Positions 7,633 to 14,863 of a stretch of 16,809 bases of DNA are shown here, piece by piece. The DNA lies in the NCBI GenBank assembly GCA_002307295.1, contig DBTY01000054.1, forward strand, positions 1 to 16,809, in the 5' to 3' direction. The notes below the pieces were generated by a model. That model saw only the letters and a program-made list of their open reading frames with translations. It searched no databases and was not told the origin of the DNA. How positions within the stretch are numbered: the stretch's first letter is position 1; each line of letters begins with the position of its first letter. Both the position numbers and the translations under genes were made by a program. Source of the stretch: Ignavibacteriales bacterium UBA1304. Lineage in GTDB: Bacteria > Bacteroidota > Ignavibacteria > Ignavibacteriales > Ignavibacteriaceae.

Positions 7633-8410
7633 CGGATTCAATTTTCAACCAAATTTCATTAAATAGTGAATTAAGTCCTTTCCCTAGTTCGCCTCCTCCC
7701 ATTCCGTTTCTGCGCATATTCTGACCGCCGTTCATAAGGCCTGTTCCTGCTCCTCTTCGGTTGTTCATCTGTTCCAGAAATGGCCGCATATTGCCGTTTG
7801 ATTCAAGGCAAAACATAGAATTTGGGTTTATGTTTGCGTATGAGCTGAAAAACTGACTGATTTTAACCGGGATTTTTATTTCAAAAGTTATGATATCGTC
7901 GTTAGATACTATTTTTGCCTGAAAACTTTCGTCTTTACCGGGGAGAAAGTTTTTTATGATGTTGTTCTTTTTATCGGAAACAATAAGTCCACGGCTAAGG
8001 GAGTCGATATTCTTTACTAAATTCTTTTTTTGATTTCCAGATAGGAGAGCATAAAAACCTCCTTCATTAAAATTGAGGACGTTCAAATCTCTTTTTCGTA
8101 GTCTGATTTCTATATCTTTATCTTTGCTTCCGGAAGGGTTAATCCAAAATGTAAAGTCGCCGCCTGTTAGAGCTTTAATTGTGTTTTTATCAGAAATACT
8201 GCCTGCAAAATAAATATAATTAGTATCCTGAAGCGAGCAAAGTTTTATCTTCCCGTCGTCAAAAGAAGAGAAGTTTTCTTTATCCCAGTCGTTTAGATTG
8301 CCGTCAATAGTTGGCGGCAAGGATGTTTTGCGGCTTTTAACAGTTTCGTCATTGCATCCAAAGTTTAATAAAAGCAGAAGTATTATGATTGCATGAATAT
8401 AAACTTTCAT
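7619..8410 (-). CDS. Putative lipoprotein with a CBM9/DOMON-like N-terminal domain
   Basis: The 263-residue product has a lipoprotein-like signal (run of Leu, then NFGC, Cys19). Just after it comes PPTIDGNLNDWDKENF...IKLCSLQDTNYIYFAGSISD, the pattern of family-9 carbohydrate-binding/DOMON-like domains (P-x-I-D-G-x-L-x-D-W, then a strand with Y-h-Y-h-h). The domain is often found in secreted proteins of this bacterial group; sugar binding here is only a possibility. The region from about residue 205 to 245 is rich in Gly, Met, Asn and Arg (NRRGAGTG, NMRRNGMGGG) and looks flexible. The frame ends in TAG and overlaps the next lipoprotein gene. A terminator-like hairpin (8439-8472) lies upstream, between this gene and the LTxxQ gene, and may reduce read-through between them. 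Confidence 0.75.
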   Translation of the reverse strand: MKVYIHAIIILLLLLNFGCNDETVKSRKTSLPPTIDGNLNDWDKENFSSFDDGKIKLCSLQDTNYIYFAGSISDKNTIKALTGGDFTFWINPSGSKDKDIEIRLRKRDLNVLNFNEGGFYALLSGNQKKNLVKNIDSLSRGLIVSDKKNNIIKNFLPGKDESFQAKIVSNDDIITFEIKIPVKISQFFSSYANINPNSMFCLESNGNMRPFLEQMNNRRGAGTGLMNGGQNMRRNGMGGGELGKGLNSLFNEIWLKIESDENK

Positions 8411-8438
8411 TTATAACTAAAATCCTGAAAAAATTGAT

Positions 8439-8472
8439 AAGGGACTTACAGAAATATAAACTGAAGTCCCTT
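8439..8472 (-). terminator. Intrinsic terminator or attenuator after the LTxxQ gene
   Basis: AAGGGACTT (8439-8447) and AAGTCCCTT (8464-8472) form a 9-10 bp stem around a 16-nt loop. Read on the minus strand the stem is followed by ATCAATTTTTTC, a plausible T-run. It sits between the LTxxQ gene stop and the CBM9-like lipoprotein start, so it may end the first transcript or allow partial read-through. Confidence 0.65.
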
Positions 8473-8482
8473 AAAAATAAAG

Positions 8483-8839
8483 TTATTTATCCTGCTGCGG
8501 GGCTCTGTTAGTTCTGTTTTGCATAGTTTTTTTGACCTGCGCATATTTTTCTTTTTGAGCGTCTGTAAGAATATCGGTAATCTGTTTATCGGTTTGCTCT
8601 GATATGGTTTTCATAGAATCGCGAATTGCAGAACGGTCTCCGCCGACGTTTTTTCTGAGTTCCTGCATTTTTTTCTGGCTGTCCACAAAAATGGATTCAA
8701 CCTTAGCCGTTTGATCGTCTGTCAACTCAAGTTTTTCTTTTAGGTTTTTAGCTCTTTCCTGAGGCGTTACGCGTCCCTGGGCGTTAACAAGTACAAATTG
8801 GAATAAAACCAAAACGAGAACAAGCGCTATCTTTTTCAT
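8483..8839 (-). CDS. Periplasmic LTxxQ (Spy/CpxP-like) protein
   Basis: The 118-residue product starts with a clear signal peptide (MKKIALVLVLVLF..., cleavage near VNA-Q, residue 20). The mature part is a helical, charged protein with two LTxxQ-type motifs, LTDDQ (39-43) and LTDAQ (91-95), joined by a helix with KKMQELRK. This is the layout of Spy/CpxP family proteins, which in enterobacteria are periplasmic chaperones or envelope-stress and metal-response modulators. In Bacteroidota small proteins of this kind are common and mostly uncharacterised. The start is supported by AAAGGA (complement of 8847-8853) at good spacing. It is the first gene of a minus-strand group with the two lipoprotein genes, which suggests a shared envelope role (inference). 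Confidence 0.85.
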   Translation of the reverse strand: MKKIALVLVLVLFQFVLVNAQGRVTPQERAKNLKEKLELTDDQTAKVESIFVDSQKKMQELRKNVGGDRSAIRDSMKTISEQTDKQITDILTDAQKEKYAQVKKTMQNRTNRAPQQDK

Positions 8840-8993
8840 AATTCAATCCTTTTAATAATAAATGATTTTGGTAATTAGACATTTGGCAAATATTAAAAGT
8901 TTAACATAAAGAATACTACGGTAATAATTAGAACTGGTAAATGATTGGCGGAAAATCATAAATTGCCATTTGATAACAAAAAATGCGTTTTTT

Positions 8994-9079
8994 AAATAAA
9001 AAAACCCTGTGTTGGGGAAACACAGGGTCCGATTCTTTTTATTTCAAAGGGCAGGGGAGAACCCTTTGAAAGAACCTGT
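8994..9079 (-). ncRNA. Candidate small RNA: two hairpins with C-rich loops and an intrinsic terminator
   Basis: On the minus strand, a promoter (9083-9111) would start transcription near 9077-9079. The RNA would hold hairpin 1 (arms 9062-9071 and 9042-9051; loop UUCUCCCCUG) and an AU-rich single-stranded linker. Hairpin 2 follows (arms 9019-9028 and 9004-9013; loop UCCCC), with a run of six to seven Ts and ATTT after it (down to 8994). Both stems are perfect 10-bp repeats. C-rich loops of this sort are known in small RNAs of other bacteria (for example the UCCC motifs of staphylococcal sRNAs), where they pair with Shine-Dalgarno sequences. No protein gene lies upstream on this strand that would need the terminator, which favours an independent RNA. 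No known family is recognised, and expression is untested. Confidence 0.5.
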
Positions 9080-9082
9080 ACT

Positions 9083-9111
9083 AACATACTACTTTTGATT
9101 TTATTTGTCAA
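9083..9111 (-). promoter_or_regulatory. Near-consensus sigma-70-like promoter of the candidate small RNA
   Basis: Read on the minus strand, TTGACA (complement of 9106-9111) and TATGTT (complement of 9083-9088) are separated by exactly 17 bp. The -35 is perfect and the -10 has two mismatches to TATAAT. It is the best promoter-like sequence seen in the window and points directly at the two hairpins. Confidence 0.55.
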
Positions 9112-9119
9112 ATAAAATC
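9097..9119. promoter_or_regulatory. Perfect inverted repeat overlapping the -35 box (candidate operator)
   Basis: GATTTTATTT (9097-9106) and AAATAAAATC (9110-9119) are exact reverse complements around GTC. The repeat spans the TTGACA of the minus-strand promoter, where a dimeric repressor would block RNA polymerase. It is AT-rich, so some chance of coincidence remains. Confidence 0.4.
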
Positions 9120-9125
9120 GTACAA

Positions 9126-9157
9126 AAAATTAAAAAATAAATTTATTTTTTAATTTT
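9126..9157. repeat. 32-bp perfect AT palindrome
   Basis: The 16-base arms AAAATTAAAAAATAAA (9126-9141) and TTTATTTTTTAATTTT (9142-9157) are exact reverse complements with no spacer. It contains only A and T. It lies 14 bp upstream of the candidate small-RNA -35 box. It could act as an UP-like or cruciform-prone element, or be a weak bidirectional terminator. Confidence 0.6.
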
Positions 9158-9757
9158 ATCCGTATTATTTAACCATCTGTTGGTGATTTTTGACCATAAT
9201 CCGGTGAAATATGCAAAAAAACGGTAAAAATCCGTAAAGACAGGGCATTCTAACAGTTAGAGCTTACTCCGATAACGCTTAACGTGCAATTTGGGAAAAA
9301 TTGCACGCATATGCTTTCTTAGGATGAGCTATTTAATTTATTTCCTCATAGAAAAGCTATCATCATCCTTTAGAACGGCGTTTGTAAATAATTTCATATT
9401 TAATGGATAATTATTTAAGTTTGTATGAACGATGGGAAAAAGAAACCGTTTTTGAAATACGGTTTTACAGGAGTTGTTTTTTACGTATAGGGCGAATGGG
9501 AAAAGGGCGAACGCAATTATAGCTATTAACAGATAATTCTTAATTAAATGGGAAATTTCACAATCAAGGAATATTAAATTTCTGTTCAATATGAAATTTG
9601 TTTATTTCTGGATAGCAGTATTCTTAATTAATATAATCTAAATCATGGTAAGTATTATGACGTTATAAATGATTATAACGGCTTGAACTATTCTGCACTT
9701 ATTCTGCAAAAAGTTTCAAACCCGCAAAACCATTTTTAACAACAAGGGAGTAACAGA
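9158..9757. other. Rest of the large intergenic region: inverted repeats, no supported gene
   Basis: I see no protein gene here. Structures include TCTAAC-A-GTTAGA (9249-9261); a 10-bp hairpin with arms CGTGCAATTT (9283-9292) and AAATTGCACG (9298-9307) around GGGAA; a 7-bp hairpin with arms AAACCGT (9443-9449) and ACGGTTT (9459-9465); and the inverted repeat at 9661-9680. The direct repeat TATTCTGC occurs at 9689-9696 and 9700-9707. The upstream control region of the protease gene must be within this stretch. Confidence 0.5.
9661..9680. promoter_or_regulatory. Inverted repeat upstream of the protease gene (candidate operator)
   Basis: CGTTATAA (9661-9668) and TTATAACG (9673-9680) are perfect 8-bp arms around ATGA, about 80 bp before the protease start codon. 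Its position suits a regulator-binding site, but no regulator gene is nearby. Confidence 0.3.
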
Positions 9758-10285
9758 ATGGGAAAAATAATCTTCGCGAGTTTATTGTTTATTGGTCTTG
9801 TGTTTGCTCAATCAGGAGCGAATAAGACGCTTTATGCGCCGGGCGAAATAATAATAAAGTATGAAAAGTCCGGTCCTCAAACAAGAGGGAAGGACATATT
9901 AAACGAACATCAAAATATTTTTGAAAAGCTCAAACTCAGGTTAAGCGGAGTAAATATAGTTAGCTGTACGCCGGTATTTAAAGGCGTCGTTAACGAAATG
10001 ATCAAAGAAAACCAGACTGAAGAGCAGCTATTTAAAAGCAAGTCGGCCAATAAAAAGCTCAATTTAACCTCGGTTACGTTAAACAAAACAAGCTTTTCCA
10101 ATATTCTTCTACTAAAAATTGATAAGCCTAATACTGACATTGCGGCGCTTGTGGATAGCATTAATAAAAACTTAGACGTGTTGGCTTCTGAAGGCATTAA
10201 AATTGATTATGCAGAACCAAATTATATTAAAAAAGTAGCTGCCGATAGCAATGATCCATTATACTCTCAACAATGGAGTCATTAG
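9758..10285 (+). CDS. Protease fragment 1: signal peptide and propeptide
   Basis: The 175-residue product starts with a signal peptide (MGKIIFASLLFIGLVFAQ, cut near residue 17-18). A region with APGEIIIKYE, a long charged middle part and ILLLKIDKPNTDIAALVDSIN...KIDYAEPNYIKKVAADSNDPLYSQQWSH follows. The last part is the typical end of a subtilase propeptide and the start of the mature enzyme. Translation ends at TAG 10283-10285 before any catalytic residue, so by itself this fragment has no protease activity. It carries the only ribosome-binding site (AAGGGAG, 9744-9750) of the gene. Confidence 0.8.
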   Translation: MGKIIFASLLFIGLVFAQSGANKTLYAPGEIIIKYEKSGPQTRGKDILNEHQNIFEKLKLRLSGVNIVSCTPVFKGVVNEMIKENQTEEQLFKSKSANKKLNLTSVTLNKTSFSNILLLKIDKPNTDIAALVDSINKNLDVLASEGIKIDYAEPNYIKKVAADSNDPLYSQQWSH

Positions 10286-13159
10286 GCGACTAACATTGAA
10301 CAAGCCTGGACAATAACAGAAGGCGATCCTAATGTTAAGATTGCAATTATTGATACAGGCGTAGACCCAAACCATCCTGATTTAAAAGCTAACCTTCTTC
10401 CAGGTTACGATTTTGTAGATATTGACACCAATAGTTACAAAACCTCTGGATATAAAATGCTGCCTGGAGAAGATTATACTCAGCCGGATAATGATTGCTC
10501 TGATTATAACGGACACGGCACTCATTGCGCAGGTATTGTCGCCGCAGTTGGGGGTAATGGAATTGGCGTAAAGGGAGTCGCTCCTAAGTGTAAAATCCTT
10601 CCTATTAGGGCGGGCTTTAGTTTGTTATCCGACACCCAGGAAATCAGCGCTTTTGAAACTACTGCTATTGTTAATGCCATTGATTATGCAGTAAACCAGG
10701 GAGCTAATGTAATAAGCATGAGCTTCACCGGAGCCCGTTCGAATACAGAAGAAGAAGCGATAAAATACGCTTCCTGCAGAAATATAATACTAATTGCCGC
10801 GGCAGGTAACGCTAATTCAGATGTTAAATCATATCCAGCCGGTTATGATGAAGTTCTTGCCGTTACGTCAATTAATAAAATTAAATCGAAATCAAGTTTT
10901 ACTACTTATGGCTCGTGGACCGATATTGCAGCCCCGGGCGAAGATATTATTTCCACTGTGCCGGCTACAGGCGGAACATTTTCCGATCCGTCTGGGTACA
11001 AAAATTTATCAGGAACATCAATGGCGGCTTCTTATGTAGCCGGGACTGCCGCTTTACTATTGTCAAAGAATCCAGGTATGTCTAATAATCTTGCATTCCA
11101 GGTTCTTAAAACGTCTACAGATAATAATTATGCCAGTCAGTATTATTTAGGAACCGGAGTAATTAACGGATATAAAGTTGTTTCGGGAAGCGACGCATGC
11201 GTTTCAAAAATTACATTCCCTATCGATATAAAAGGTTTTTATGTTTCTAATGGAGATATCGGAATTTCCGGGAAGGCTTTCGGCGGCTCTTTTAAAAACT
11301 ACGTCTTTGAATATTCAAATTATTCTGATTCTAAACCTACTTGGAAATCTGTTGTGGGCGTTTACGAATCGCCTGTCGATAGCGGTTACCTTGGCACAGT
11401 GCATATTTCTGATCAGGGAATATATTATATTAGATTAAAGGTAGTTAGCTCGTCAAATATTGAATATACCGACGTAATTGGACCTGTTATTGTTGATAAA
11501 AAAATGAAAGCAAACTGGATTGTGCCAACTAATGCAATAACTGTTTCGACTCCGGCAATTGCGGATATAGATAAAGACGGGAAGATGGAAGTAATCGTGA
11601 CTTCCTCTAATGGAGAAATTTTCGTGGTCGATCAAAACGGCCAAAATAAACCCGGATGGCCTGTAGTTGTTCCAGAAACGTCAGACTCTAAAATAACTCT
11701 CGGTTTTAGTAGTCCAGCTGTTGCAGATATAGATAATGATGGTAAAGATGAAATAGTAGCAAGAGATGGGAATAACATTTATGTCTATGGATATGATGGT
11801 AAAATGAAAAGCGGATGGCCAAAAGTAACAGGTTCTGAACTTTCATGGACTGGCTTGATGAGCTCTCCGGTAATTGCAGATATAGATAATGATGGTAAAA
11901 AAGAAATAATATTAGCTTATTCGGAAGGTTTTTTGGGTTCAAACAATATATATAGCTGTTTAACTGTTTATAACTATAACGGCGATATTATGTCAGGATG
12001 GCCTGTAAAAATTCCTGTGTCAAGTTCAAAATTACCAATTGCTACTACTCCGGTAGTAAGCGATCTGGATGGGGACGGTAACATGGAAATTATATATGAG
12101 TGCGTGAATTTGTATGTCTTGAATAAAAACGGTAATCTACTGCCTGGTTGGCCTCAAGTGATTGGCGACGGATCATATAATTCTCCAATTGTGGCCGATA
12201 TTAATAATGATGGTCAAAATGAAATTATTGCAACATCTTTTGTAAAAACAAGTTCTATTTACGGTAAAATGGGCGTTTTTGCGTTCAATAAAGCCGGGCA
12301 ATTGCTTCCAGGCTGGCCAGCATATTTGGATGATAGAACTCAATTTGGGGAGTATGACCTAACAGCAGGAATTGCTGCCGGAGATATAAATAATGACGGT
12401 TATAAAGAAATTATCATAGGCAGTCAGTTTTCTTTATGGGCGCTTGATAGAATGGGGAAAACAATATGGAGTTTAGCTCATAACGGATACGAAGAAATGC
12501 AATATGCTTCTCCTGTGATTGCAGATATAAATGGAGATAATAAACCCGAAATACTTATAACTAAATCCAGTAGCGTTGCTCCATTTGGACAAATTACCGC
12601 TATTAACGGAACAGGTCAAGTTTTGCCAGATTTGGCACTTACCGCTCCAGAAGGTCTATATGCTACGCCTGCTATTGCAATAGGCGGAGATAACCATTTA
12701 GAAATGGTCGGCGCATCTTTCAAGGGAAATGTCTTCTGCTGGGATCTTGGTTCGTCCAGCAGCACTTCCAGCCTTATATGCCCAACGTATCAATATAACA
12801 ACCAGAGAACAGGGAGCTACGATTTACCGAAGGTAGTTCCAACAGTCGCTCAATTAGTAGAACCTTTATCAAATCTTGTAAAGCAGCCAATAAAAGCTAC
12901 TTTTAAATGGAATCCTTCCATAGGAGCAAATTCATATTGTTTGCAAATTTCTGATAACTCTTCATTTAGCAATATAGTTCGCCAGGATACCGCCATATCA
13001 GAAGTAAACTGCACAATCGACTCGCTTCCAAACGGAACTAAGCTCTTTTGGCGGATAAGAGCAAAAAAACAAAATTGGGTATGGCGATTGGTCGGAGGCG
13101 CGAAATTTAACTACAATTTTAGCTATTCCCTCAAAAATAGTTTTGGCTACGCCGGTTAA
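10286..13159 (+). CDS. Protease fragment 2: S8 subtilase domain and FG-GAP-like repeats
   Basis: This is the same frame as fragment 1 and has no start of its own; the first ATG is at 10457. In full-gene numbering the catalytic residues are Asp199 (IIDTGVD, codon 10352-10354), His253 (NGHGTHCAG, 10514-10516), oxyanion Asn351 (AAAGNA) and Ser421 (GTSMAAS, 11018-11020), all intact. From about 11550 to 12830 come at least seven repeats of the form A-D-I-D/N-x-D-G-x-x-E-I followed by a strand and PGWP, as in calcium-binding FG-GAP/VCBS-type propellers. Nucleotide identity between some repeats (around 11720 and 11875) suggests recent duplication. The first Fn3-like module starts near 12838 and runs into the frameshift, after which the frame reads nonsense to TAA 13157-13159. 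Without read-through of the upstream TAG it would lack signal and propeptide. Confidence 0.82.
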   Translation, partial: ATNIEQAWTITEGDPNVKIAIIDTGVDPNHPDLKANLLPGYDFVDIDTNSYKTSGYKMLPGEDYTQPDNDCSDYNGHGTHCAGIVAAVGGNGIGVKGVAPKCKILPIRAGFSLLSDTQEISAFETTAIVNAIDYAVNQGANVISMSFTGARSNTEEEAIKYASCRNIILIAAAGNANSDVKSYPAGYDEVLAVTSINKIKSKSSFTTYGSWTDIAAPGEDIISTVPATGGTFSDPSGYKNLSGTSMAASYVAGTAALLLSKNPGMSNNLAFQVLKTSTDNNYASQYYLGTGVINGYKVVSGSDACVSKITFPIDIKGFYVSNGDIGISGKAFGGSFKNYVFEYSNYSDSKPTWKSVVGVYESPVDSGYLGTVHISDQGIYYIRLKVVSSSNIEYTDVIGPVIVDKKMKANWIVPTNAITVSTPAIADIDKDGKMEVIVTSSNGEIFVVDQNGQNKPGWPVVVPETSDSKITLGFSSPAVADIDNDGKDEIVARDGNNIYVYGYDGKMKSGWPKVTGSELSWTGLMSSPVIADIDNDGKKEIILAYSEGFLGSNNIYSCLTVYNYNGDIMSGWPVKIPVSSSKLPIATTPVVSDLDGDGNMEIIYECVNLYVLNKNGNLLPGWPQVIGDGSYNSPIVADINNDGQNEIIATSFVKTSSIYGKMGVFAFNKAGQLLPGWPAYLDDRTQFGEYDLTAGIAAGDINNDGYKEIIIGSQFSLWALDRMGKTIWSLAHNGYEEMQYASPVIADINGDNKPEILITKSSSVAPFGQITAINGTGQVLPDLALTAPEGLYATPAIAIGGDNHLEMVGASFKGNVFCWDLGSSSSTSSLICPTYQYNNQRTGSYDLPKVVPTVAQLVEPLSNLVKQPIKATFKWNPSIGANSYCLQISDNSSFSNIVRQDTAISEVNCTIDSLPNGTKLFWRIRAKKQNWVWRLVGGAKFNYNFSYSLKNSFGYAG

Positions 13160-14816
13160 TAATGCCGCTAATCAGCCTGTTCCACTTTCGCTATTTTGGA
13201 ACAAAGCATCTATGGCTGAAAGTTATAGTATTCAGGTTGCAAAAGATACAAATTTTACAAATTTAGTTTTTAGCGTTCCAACTGTAATAGATACGTCAAA
13301 TCTAATCACAGGTCTTTCAAATGATACAAAATATTATTGGCGAGTAAATGCAAAAAATTATGTTGGAACTGGCGTATGGTCTGACGCATGGAGCTTTACA
13401 ACAATTGTTCCAATTCCAAATCCGCCTGTTTTGGTTGCCCCGGTTAATAATGCAATGAACCAAAACGTCGCCTTAAACCTTTCGTGGAAGCTGCCTAAAT
13501 ATGCTCAGGCATTTAAATTAAATTTAGCTGAAGACGACCAGTTCTTGTCTTCTATTATAAAAGATTCACTAGTTAGCGATACTCTTAAAAGTATTGGCGG
13601 ATTAAAGGAAGGTAAAAAATATTATTGGAAAGTAAGCGCAATAAACCAAAGCGGTGAAAGTCTTTTCTCTGACACATGGAACTTTACGACTATATTAGAC
13701 GCTCCAGACAGCATTGCAGCTACGGTAATAAGTCGAGGAAAAATAAAACTTATCTGGAAAGACAAATCTGGAGCAAATGACGCGTTTAAGATAGAAAGGA
13801 AATTAAACGGCAGTTATACCGTGTTGGATTCTGTAGCAGCAGGGGTTACTGGATATACAGATACGACGGCAGTAACTCCTGGAATATATTATTACAGATT
13901 AAATGCGTTTACGGCATATGCTTCATCAGGATACAGCAAAGAAGTATCAGTTATTACGGCTCCAAGCGCGCCTATTTTAGCTTCGCCTTTAAGCGCCGCA
14001 AAAGACGTAACAGTAAATCTAAAATTAGTCTGGATGAAATCGCAGATTGCTAAAACTTATAGAGTATGTTTATCTGAAAACGATCAGTTTATAAACGTAA
14101 CAATTAACGATTCAACATTAACGGATACAGTAAAAAATATAACTGGTTTAAAAGAAGGGACTAAATATTATTGGAAAGTAAGCGCATCAAATCTAGCCGG
14201 AGAAAGTATTTTCTCGGAAGTTAGAAATTTCTCAACTTTATTAAGCGCGCCTGATAGCTTGGTTGCTACTGCGCTTGAAAAAGGGAAAATAAAACTTACC
14301 TGGAAATACGCATCTGGAAGCGTTGCAGGGTTTAAAATTGAGCGGAAACATAATGATAATTATATATTAATTGATTCCGTTAAAGCCGGGGTAACTGCTT
14401 ACATTGACACGAGCTTAACTGCATTAGGGTATTCTCAATATAAAGTAAGTGCATATACGGCTTATACGCAATCTTCATATAGTAATGAAGCTTCCGTTTT
14501 AATAACTGGCGTTAATAATTATGGCTCGATGCCTACGGAATACTCTATTTTGCAGAATTATCCGAACCCGTTTAATCCAACTACTGATATTATATATGCA
14601 TTGCCTTCAGAAAGCTTAGTAAAGATTACAGTATACGATATTTTGGGAAAGGCTGTAAAAGAACTGGCTAATTCCGTGCAATCTGCAGGCTATCATAAAA
14701 TTAATTTTAATGCAATAAATCTCTCGTCCGGAATTTATTTCTATGCAATTGAAACAAATTCAACCGATGGAGTAAAACAATTCCGGCAGGTTAAAAAGAT
14801 GCTACTGTTAAAATAG
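13143..14816 (+). CDS. Protease fragment 3: Fn3-like modules and T9SS type A sorting domain
   Basis: This reading frame continues the protein in the +1 frame. True homology begins just after 13069, upstream of the first possible start, TTG 13143. It holds about five Fn3-like modules of roughly 90 residues with LSWN/K, YxIQVAxDTNF, GLxxxTKYYWRVxAxN and WSFTTI. The modules at about 13422-13968 and 13969-14505 form a duplicated pair. The C terminus from about 14521 is a Por/T9SS type A sorting domain: YSILQNYPNPFNPTTDIIYALP, VKITVYDILGKAVKELA, GYHKINFNA, LSSGIYFYAIET and a basic end. A terminator follows. As a separate protein it would have no signal peptide, so it is a gene fragment unless the shift is corrected by slippage. 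Confidence 0.82.
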   Translation: MATPVNNAANQPVPLSLFWNKASMAESYSIQVAKDTNFTNLVFSVPTVIDTSNLITGLSNDTKYYWRVNAKNYVGTGVWSDAWSFTTIVPIPNPPVLVAPVNNAMNQNVALNLSWKLPKYAQAFKLNLAEDDQFLSSIIKDSLVSDTLKSIGGLKEGKKYYWKVSAINQSGESLFSDTWNFTTILDAPDSIAATVISRGKIKLIWKDKSGANDAFKIERKLNGSYTVLDSVAAGVTGYTDTTAVTPGIYYYRLNAFTAYASSGYSKEVSVITAPSAPILASPLSAAKDVTVNLKLVWMKSQIAKTYRVCLSENDQFINVTINDSTLTDTVKNITGLKEGTKYYWKVSASNLAGESIFSEVRNFSTLLSAPDSLVATALEKGKIKLTWKYASGSVAGFKIERKHNDNYILIDSVKAGVTAYIDTSLTALGYSQYKVSAYTAYTQSSYSNEASVLITGVNNYGSMPTEYSILQNYPNPFNPTTDIIYALPSESLVKITVYDILGKAVKELANSVQSAGYHKINFNAINLSSGIYFYAIETNSTDGVKQFRQVKKMLLLK

Positions 14817-14863
14817 CGTGGAATAAGAGGGGGTAAATTCTGATGATTTATTGAAAAATAATT

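Larger units (their letters stand above)
9758..14816 (+). pseudogene. Giant secreted subtilisin-like protease with FG-GAP-like repeats, Fn3-like repeats and a T9SS sorting domain, disrupted by a stop codon and a frameshift
   Basis: Read as one gene this would encode about 1,685 residues. The order is: signal peptide, inhibitory propeptide, S8 subtilase domain, a propeller-like set of FG-GAP/VCBS-type repeats, about six Fn3-like modules and a type IX secretion C-terminal domain. Such proteins are secreted across the outer membrane by the Por system and attached to or released from the surface. Two lesions break it. TAG at 10283-10285 sits in QQWSH-*-ATNIEQAW, where homologues have a residue such as Gln, and the same frame resumes straight after. 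A +1 shift occurs in the A7 run at 13063-13069: removing one A joins RIRAKN to KIGYGDWSEARNLTTI without loss. AAGGGAG precedes the ATG at good spacing. The intact catalytic residues suggest recent decay, or a sequence error at the A-run. Confidence 0.85.

Noticed and set aside
9256..9283. GTTAGAG and GCTTAAC resembling integron attC core sites
   Set aside because: The two core-like motifs are in the wrong order for attC on both strands, and GTTAGAG does not fit GTTRRRY. No integrase or cassette array is nearby.
9338..9589. 83-codon minus-strand frame with a hydrophobic stretch
   Set aside because: It needs a TTG start, has no convincing ribosome-binding site or homology, and lies in an AT-rich region where hydrophobic frames arise by chance.
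11719..11910. Direct DNA repeats as a possible CRISPR or mobile repeat
   Set aside because: They encode successive A-D-I-D-N-D-G repeats of the protease and are protein-level repeats in frame.
13063..13070. A-AAA-AAC as a programmed -1 frameshift signal
   Set aside because: The joining needed here is +1 (or -2), not -1, so the slippery heptamer works in the wrong direction. Slippage or mutation in the A-run is simpler.
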